Part shown: in pieces, positions 59,380-64,000 of the stretch | Layout of the letters: every line of letters begins with the position of its first letter | Position numbering within the stretch: the stretch's first letter is position 1 | From: Streptomyces spirodelae | GTDB taxonomy: Bacteria > Actinomycetota > Actinomycetes > Streptomycetales > Streptomycetaceae | Direction: 5' to 3' | NCBI RefSeq assembly: GCF_017676385.1 | Contig: NZ_JAFFZN010000007.1 | Coordinates: 169,639 to 233,638, forward strand | Length of the DNA: 64,000 nt | Notes under the pieces: model-generated | Told to the model about the DNA's origin: nothing | Database searches by the model: none | The model's input: the letters and a program-made list of their open reading frames with translations, nothing else | Position numbers and translations under genes: made by a program

Positions 59380-60107
59380 GCCTCTCCCTCTCCGGCCCGG
59401 CCGCTTTCTGCCCCGGCGCCCAGATAGCCGCAGGCCGCCGCGCGCCGCAGAGCCTCCTCGCGGGCTCCGGGCGCGTCCAGCGGACCGTCCACCAGACCGG
59501 CGAAGCCGATGGCCACCCTCTCGCCGCCCAGCGGGACGAGCCCCACCTCGGCGGTGCCGCCCGGATCGAAGCGCACCGACGAGCCGGCGGGCACGGCGAG
59601 CCGCATCCCGTAGGCGGCGGCCCGGTCGAAGGCAAGCCGGGGGTTGGCCTCGAAGAAGTGGAAGTGCGAGGTGACGCTGACCGGCACCTCGGCGGTGTTG
59701 CGCACGGTCAGCGAGACCGTGGGCTCCACCTGTGCGTACGCCGCGTCGGTGCCCTCCTCCTCGCCGGCGGGCAGCACGGCGCCGGGGCCCTGCCCGGTCC
59801 CGGAGGCGGCGATGGGGGAGGAGATCACCGCGAGCCGGGAGCCGTCCTCGAAGACGGCCTCCACCTGGACCTCGGTGAGCACCTCGGCCACGCCGGGCAG
59901 TACGTCGTCGGGGCCCAGCACGGCGCGCCCCGCCTCGATCGCCTCGCCGAGCCTGCGCCCGTCACGGGCGGCCTCGCAGACGGTGTCGGCGATGAGCGCC
60001 GTGGCCTCCGGCACGTTGAGCCGCAGTCCGCGGGCTCTTCTGGTCCGTGCCAGCTCGGCCGTGCCGAAGATCAGCAGGCGGTCCCGTTCGGTCGGCCCCA
60101 GCCGCAC
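59376..60107 (-). CDS. ureAB: Fused urease gamma-beta subunit
   Basis: A 243-aa fusion of UreA (gamma, residues 1 to about 105: GPTERDRLLIFGTAELARTR, LNVPEATALIADTVCEAARD) and UreB (beta: VSVTSHFHFFEANPRLAFDR, VPAGSSVRFDPGGTAEVGLV), joined by a Gly/Glu-rich linker. A similar fusion order is known from Helicobacter UreA. The beta domain's HFHFFEANP motif is intact. GTG 60107 was chosen because VRLGPTERDRLL is where gamma homology starts, with GGGAG just upstream. It leads the minus-strand urease-agmatine deiminase operon and is divergent from the NCS1 permease. Confidence 0.9.
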   Translation of the reverse strand: MRLGPTERDRLLIFGTAELARTRRARGLRLNVPEATALIADTVCEAARDGRRLGEAIEAGRAVLGPDDVLPGVAEVLTEVQVEAVFEDGSRLAVISSPIAASGTGQGPGAVLPAGEEEGTDAAYAQVEPTVSLTVRNTAEVPVSVTSHFHFFEANPRLAFDRAAAYGMRLAVPAGSSVRFDPGGTAEVGLVPLGGERVAIGFAGLVDGPLDAPGAREEALRRAAACGYLGAGAESGRAGEGEA

Positions 60108-60173
60108 GGCTCTCCCACCTTCCGGTCGTGGTGAATGCGTTCGTCGTGTCTTGCCGCGTACTCGGCCAGCATT

Positions 60174-60256
60174 TAGAGCATCACTCAAATAGTCAAGTCT
60201 TCGTATCCACCCATTGACCCCGCTGCCCCTGATGCTTCAGATTGAGCGCTGCTCAA
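60174..60256. promoter_or_regulatory. Two TTGAGC-N3-GCTCAA operator-like palindromes
   Basis: TTGAGC-GCT-GCTCAA is a perfect palindrome at 60242-60256, 35 bases before the permease start. TAGAGC-ATC-ACTCAA at 60174-60188 matches it with one change per arm and lies about 67 bases before the ureAB start. The region is AT-richer than its surroundings. One site faces each divergent promoter, as expected for TetR-type repression of both units. Confidence 0.7.
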
Positions 60257-60290
60257 ACCAAATGCCGGCCACACCCCGACAGGGAGCACC

Positions 60291-61793
60291 ATGCAGATCG
60301 AGCAGCACGGCGTCGATGTGATCCCGGAGGCCGAGCGCACCGGCCGTCCGCGCGACATCGTCAGCTTTCTCATCGGATCGAACCTGGCGCTCGGCGTCGT
60401 CATCTTCGGCTGGTTGCCGGTCTCCTTCGGGCTGGGCTTCTGGCCCGCCGTCTCCTCACTGCTGGTCGGCACCCTGGTCGGCACGGTGCTGGTCGCGCCG
60501 CTCGCGCTGGTCTCGCTGCGCACCGCCACCAACCTCTCGACCAGCAGCGGCGCCCAGTTCGGCGTACGCGGGAGACTGCTCGGTTCGGCGATCGGGCTGC
60601 TGCTCTCGCTCGGCTACACCGCGCTCACCCTCTGGGTCGGGGGCGACGCCATGGTCGGCTCGCTCGCCCGGCTGTTCGGGATGCCCGACTCGGCGGCCGG
60701 CTACGCGATCGTCTACGCGGTGCTCGCCGTGTGCACCGCCGTGTGCGCGGTCTACGGCTACAAGCTGCTGCTGCGGCTGAGCCGGGCGCTCGCCATCGGC
60801 ATGACCACGCTGCTGGTCGTGGGGCTGTTCGCGTACGCGCCGCACTTCACCACCCAGGCACCGGCCGGGGCCGAGTACCTGCTCGGCGACTTCTGGACGA
60901 CCTGGCTGCTGTCCGTCGTCGCGGCCGGACTCAGCGGACCGATCGCCTTCATCACCCTGCTGGGCGACTACACCCGCTACATGTCTCCGGCGCGGCACTC
61001 CTCGCGCCGCGTCTACCTGACCACCTGCCTCGGGCTGGTCGCCGGACTGCTGATCCCCCAACTCTTCGGCACCTTCACCGCCGTCGCCGTGGACGCCGCC
61101 ACCGACTACGCGGGACCGCTGGTCGCGCAGGCGCCGTTCTGGTTCCTGGTGCCGCTGCTGCTGGCCGCCTCGCTCGGCTCGATCGGCAACGCGGGGCTGA
61201 TGCTCTACTCGATGGGGCTCGACCTGGACGCCATCGTTCCGCGCACGACCAGGTCCAAGGCCACCTTCACCGTCGCGGCAGTGTCCACGGCACTGGTCTA
61301 CCTCGGCCACTTCGTATGGGACGCACAGGACGCGATGACCGCCTTCGTCCTGTTGCTGACCGCCGTTGGCGCGCCCTGGGCCGTGCTCGTGCTGATCGGG
61401 CATGTGCGCTGCCGTGGTGCCTACGACACCGAAGCGCTCCAGGTGCTCAACCGCCGCTCCGTCGGCGGCCGTTACTGGTACACCGCGGGCTGGAACCTCC
61501 GGGCGACGCTCGCCTGGGCCATCGGCTCCGCCGTCGGCCTGCTGGCCGTCGACACCCCTCTGTACACCGGCCCCCTCGTCCCCCGGCTGGGCGGCTTCGA
61601 CCTGAGCTTCCTGCTCTCGTCAGCGGTGACGGCCGCCGCCTTCCTCGTGGTGACGGCGGGCGAGAAGACGGCGCTCTTCCCTGCGGCGGCCGCGGCTTCC
61701 AACGGGCCTGCAGAGTCCGCCGACCCGGCCGCGCCCGCTCCGGCGGCGGCAGGCGGCGACGCGCACGGTCCGGCGGTCGCCCCGAGGTCGTGA
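60291..61793 (+). CDS. NCS1-type purine/cytosine permease
   Basis: A 500-aa membrane protein with about twelve helices, of the nucleobase:cation symporter-1 family (cytosine, purine, allantoin or related compounds). Landmarks: the first helix FLIGSNLALGVVIFGWLPVS, the NLSTSSGAQFGVRGR loop, GDYTRYMSP after helix 6, and a Pro/Ala-rich C-terminal tail. ATG 60291 follows GGGAGCACC. Its promoter region carries the TTGAGC palindrome and is shared with the urease-agmatine deiminase operon, so it likely imports a nitrogen compound related to those enzymes; the exact substrate cannot be read from sequence. Confidence 0.88.
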   Translation: MQIEQHGVDVIPEAERTGRPRDIVSFLIGSNLALGVVIFGWLPVSFGLGFWPAVSSLLVGTLVGTVLVAPLALVSLRTATNLSTSSGAQFGVRGRLLGSAIGLLLSLGYTALTLWVGGDAMVGSLARLFGMPDSAAGYAIVYAVLAVCTAVCAVYGYKLLLRLSRALAIGMTTLLVVGLFAYAPHFTTQAPAGAEYLLGDFWTTWLLSVVAAGLSGPIAFITLLGDYTRYMSPARHSSRRVYLTTCLGLVAGLLIPQLFGTFTAVAVDAATDYAGPLVAQAPFWFLVPLLLAASLGSIGNAGLMLYSMGLDLDAIVPRTTRSKATFTVAAVSTALVYLGHFVWDAQDAMTAFVLLLTAVGAPWAVLVLIGHVRCRGAYDTEALQVLNRRSVGGRYWYTAGWNLRATLAWAIGSAVGLLAVDTPLYTGPLVPRLGGFDLSFLLSSAVTAAAFLVVTAGEKTALFPAAAAASNGPAESADPAAPAPAAAGGDAHGPAVAPRS

Positions 61794-61895
61794 AGGGCGC
61801 GTCCTGGCAATCCCGAGGGACCGTCCCGGCCGCGCCACCCCTACGGTGGGTGGCCTCCACGCCAACACCGGCGGTCGGCGACACGAACAGTCGGC

Positions 61896-61928
61896 GGAGG
61901 GGGCTGTGGAATTCCCACAGCCCCCTCC
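61896..61928. terminator. Long perfect hairpin after the permease
   Basis: GGAGGGGGCTGTGG at 61896-61909 pairs perfectly with CCACAGCCCCCTCC at 61915-61928 around AATTC, 103 bases after the permease stop. It separates the nitrogen-scavenging region from accB. Confidence 0.88.
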
Positions 61929-62063
61929 CCGTGTAATGAGAGGGTTTCCCTCTGCCCAGGCCCCGCCCCCCAACGGTTCTGTCCAGCGCTGCCATGAAAG
62001 TGCCGCGGAGACTGTACGAATCTGACGACGGTGATCGGCGCTGTGGTTTCGTAGGGTCTATAC

Positions 62064-63704
62064 ATGACCGATCTGTCCCAGCCGTCGCCCCGGACCGCGC
62101 AGGCCGACCAGGCTGATCCCGGGGCTCCCGGCTCGCCCGGCTCCGTCCCCGCACAGGACACCCGCGGGCGCGTGGCCGAACTGCACGCGATCCGTGCCCA
62201 GGCGTACCAGGGGCCCAGCGAGCGGGCGACCGAGGCGCAGCACGCCAAGGGAAAGCTGACCGCCAGAGAGCGGATCGACCTGCTCCTGGACGAGGGCAGC
62301 TTCCGCGAGATCGAGCCGCTGCGCAGGCACCGTGCCACGGGCTTCGGGCTGGAGGAGAAGAAGCCGTACACCGACGGCGTGATCACCGGCTGGGGCACCG
62401 TGCACGGCCGGACCGTCTTCGTCTACGCACACGACTTCCGGATCTTCGGCGGGGCGCTGGGCGAGGCCCACGCCACCAAGATCCACAAACTGATGGACAA
62501 GGCGATCGCGGCCGGAGCGCCGCTGGTCTCCCTCAACGACGGCGCCGGAGCCCGTATCCAGGAGGGCGTCGCGGCGCTGGCCGGCTACGGCGGCATCTTC
62601 CAGCGCAACACCAGGGCCTCCGGCGTCATCCCGCAGATCAGCGTGATGCTCGGCCCGTGTGCGGGCGGCGCGGCCTACAGCCCGGCGCTGACCGACTTCG
62701 TCTTCATGGTCCGCGACACCTCGCAGATGTTCATCACCGGACCCGACGTGGTGCAGGCGGTGACCGGTGCCGAGGTGAGCCAGGACGGCCTGGGCGGCGC
62801 CGATGTGCACGCGGCGACCTCGGGCGTGGCGCACTTCGCCTACGACGACGAGGAGACCTGCCTGGAGGAGGTCCGCTACCTCCTCTCCCTGCTGCCGCAG
62901 AACAACCGCGAGAACCCGCCGGCGGAGCCGACGGCCGACCCGGCCGACCGGCGCGGCGAGGCGCTGCTGGACCTGGTGCCCGCCGACGGCAACCGGCCGT
63001 ACGACATGCGCAAGGTCATCGAGGAACTCGTCGACGACGGCGACTTCCTGGAGGTGCACGAGCGCTGGGCGACCAACATCATCTGCGCCCTGGCGCGGAT
63101 GGACGGCGAGGTCGTCGGCATCGTCGCCAACCAGCCGCAGTCGCTCGCCGGGGTGCTGGACATCGAGGCCAGCGAGAAGGCGGCCCGCTTCGTGCAGATG
63201 TGCGACGCCTTCAACATCCCGATCCTCACCCTGCTGGACGTGCCGGGCTTCCTCCCCGGCGTCGACCAGGAGCACGGCGGCATCATCCGGCACGGTGCCA
63301 AGCTGCTGTACGCCTACTGCAACGCCACGGTGCCGCGGATCTCCGTCGTCCTGCGCAAGGCATACGGCGGTGCGTACATCGTGATGGACAGCCAGTCCAT
63401 CGGCGCCGACCTGACCTTCGCCTGGCCCACCAACGAGATCGCGGTGATGGGCGCCGAGGGCGCCGCCAACGTCATCTTCCGCAAGCAGATCGCGGCGGCC
63501 GACGACCCCGAGGCCATGCGCGCCCGCATGGTCAAGGAGTACAAGGCCGAGCTGATGCACCCCTACTACGCCGCCGAGCGCGGCCTGGTGGACGACGTCA
63601 TCGACCCGGCCGAGACCCGCGAGGTGCTCATCCGGTCCCTCGCGATGCTGCGCAGCAAGCACGCCGACCTGCCGTCGCGCAAGCACGGCAACCCCCCGCA
63701 GTGA
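62064..63704 (+). CDS. accB: Acyl-CoA carboxylase beta subunit (carboxyltransferase)
   Basis: A 546-aa carboxyltransferase that moves CO2 from biotin to acetyl- or propionyl-CoA, giving malonyl- or methylmalonyl-CoA. The two crotonase-like halves are visible: oxyanion-hole glycines in VSLNDGAGARIQEGVAALAG and GPCAGGAAYSPALTDFVFMV in the first, and LDVPGFLPGVDQEHGGIIRH and RKAYGGAYIVMDSQSIGADL in the second. Aspartate in the second region, known to set acyl-CoA choice in the S. coelicolor enzymes, cannot be scored by eye alone. ATG 62064 follows TAGGG; a leaderless start from TAGGGT at 62052 is also possible. accE follows directly. Confidence 0.93.
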   Translation: MTDLSQPSPRTAQADQADPGAPGSPGSVPAQDTRGRVAELHAIRAQAYQGPSERATEAQHAKGKLTARERIDLLLDEGSFREIEPLRRHRATGFGLEEKKPYTDGVITGWGTVHGRTVFVYAHDFRIFGGALGEAHATKIHKLMDKAIAAGAPLVSLNDGAGARIQEGVAALAGYGGIFQRNTRASGVIPQISVMLGPCAGGAAYSPALTDFVFMVRDTSQMFITGPDVVQAVTGAEVSQDGLGGADVHAATSGVAHFAYDDEETCLEEVRYLLSLLPQNNRENPPAEPTADPADRRGEALLDLVPADGNRPYDMRKVIEELVDDGDFLEVHERWATNIICALARMDGEVVGIVANQPQSLAGVLDIEASEKAARFVQMCDAFNIPILTLLDVPGFLPGVDQEHGGIIRHGAKLLYAYCNATVPRISVVLRKAYGGAYIVMDSQSIGADLTFAWPTNEIAVMGAEGAANVIFRKQIAAADDPEAMRARMVKEYKAELMHPYYAAERGLVDDVIDPAETREVLIRSLAMLRSKHADLPSRKHGNPPQ

Positions 63705-63715
63705 TGGGAGCACAG

Positions 63716-63973
63716 ATGTTTCAGACCCCGAAGGAGCCTGGCAGTACGGGCCCGTTGAGCGACGAGGCGAACAGCGTGGTCCGCGTCGAGAAGGGGCAGG
63801 CGAACGCGGAGGAGCTGGCCGCGGTCACCGCGCTGCTGCTGGCCCGCGCTGCTGCCACCACGCGGGACGGTGAAACGCGGACGACCGCCCGCCGTGGGCG
63901 CCCCAGCAAGGCGGGGTGGCGCCGGCTGGAACGCCAGCACGGCTTCCGCGCCCCCCACAGCTGGCAGGGCTGA
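63716..63973 (+). CDS. accE: Acyl-CoA carboxylase epsilon subunit
   Basis: An 85-aa small subunit that binds AccB and raises carboxylase activity in actinobacteria. The family core is VVRVEKGQANAEELAAVTAL followed by LLARAAA, and the tail is GWRRLERQHGFRAPHSWQG. ATG 63716 has GGGAG 6 bases upstream; ATG 63704, overlapping the accB stop, is in frame and adds MGAQ. Compared with the short form I recall (about 65 aa) it has extra residues at the front. Co-transcribed with accB. The remaining 27 bases of the window hold no gene. Confidence 0.88.
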   Translation: MFQTPKEPGSTGPLSDEANSVVRVEKGQANAEELAAVTALLLARAAATTRDGETRTTARRGRPSKAGWRRLERQHGFRAPHSWQG

Positions 63974-64000
63974 CAGAAAGAGCCCCGCGCCCCGAGGAAG

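Overview
The window is high-GC actinobacterial DNA, almost certainly Streptomyces. Coding frames show strong third-position G/C, GTG starts are common, neighbouring genes often overlap as ATGA/GTGA, and the gene order (ligA, a GGDEF-EAL gene, gatCAB, ilvBNC, serA, proline catabolism, leuB, ilvE, cimA, a urease-like set, accB/accE) matches from memory the conserved core interval that runs in S. coelicolor from about ligA (SCO5494) to accB/accE (SCO5535-5536). No tRNA, rRNA, CRISPR array, transposase or integrase was seen.

Layout. 1-6019: tail of a short-chain dehydrogenase, a half-length MetE-like protein, NAD-dependent DNA ligase and a membrane c-di-GMP protein (RmdB-like). 6132-10055 (minus): an unfamiliar, translationally coupled five-gene operon (61-aa protein, 234-aa protein, two paralogous unknown proteins with a shared H-x3-H motif, serine beta-lactamase-like hydrolase). 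10258-13841: gatC-gatA-small membrane protein-gatB for Gln-tRNA amidation. 13.9-16.2 kb: MBL hydrolase, DoxX protein, and an apparent deletion scar joining the remains of a DUF397 gene and an anti-sigma-type ATPase head to head. 16291-20101: two tandem copies of a two-gene cassette, an SMC/RecF-type ATPase followed by a small TOPRIM/DUF4276-like protein. This resembles ATPase-TOPRIM anti-phage systems and is the best candidate for an undescribed system here. 20126-23303 (minus): three AIM24-family genes, one fused to a TerD domain. 23.7-33.9 kb: MMPL exporter, small proteins, LAL-type LuxR regulator, sugar dehydrogenase lipoprotein, aldo/keto reductase and hydroxyacid dehydrogenase.

34.3-43.2 kb: a PAS-GGDEF-degenerate-EAL protein, then ilvB-ilvN-ilvC controlled by a leader-peptide attenuator (MRTRILVLGQRVS, followed by a hairpin and T run), then serA. 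43.3-47.4 kb: PucR-type regulator divergent from proline dehydrogenase and P5C dehydrogenase, the route from proline to glutamate. 48-55.9 kb: two Tat-exported phosphatases interleaved with leuB, ilvE and cimA; cimA has a leader layout strikingly like that of ilvB. 55.9-61.8 kb: TetR regulator, agmatine deiminase, ureC and a fused ureA-ureB on the minus strand, divergent from an NCS1 permease, with two TTGAGC-N3-GCTCAA operator-like sites between. 62.1-64 kb: acyl-CoA carboxylase beta (AccB) and epsilon (AccE).

The core metabolic theme is branched-chain amino acid and serine synthesis, nitrogen scavenging and acyl-CoA carboxylation. The accessory elements are the 6-10 kb operon and the 16-20 kb ATPase cassettes. 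Rho-independent terminators and a dispersed GC-rich intergenic repeat family sit mostly between convergent gene ends. Family assignments are from reading motifs; no database search was run.
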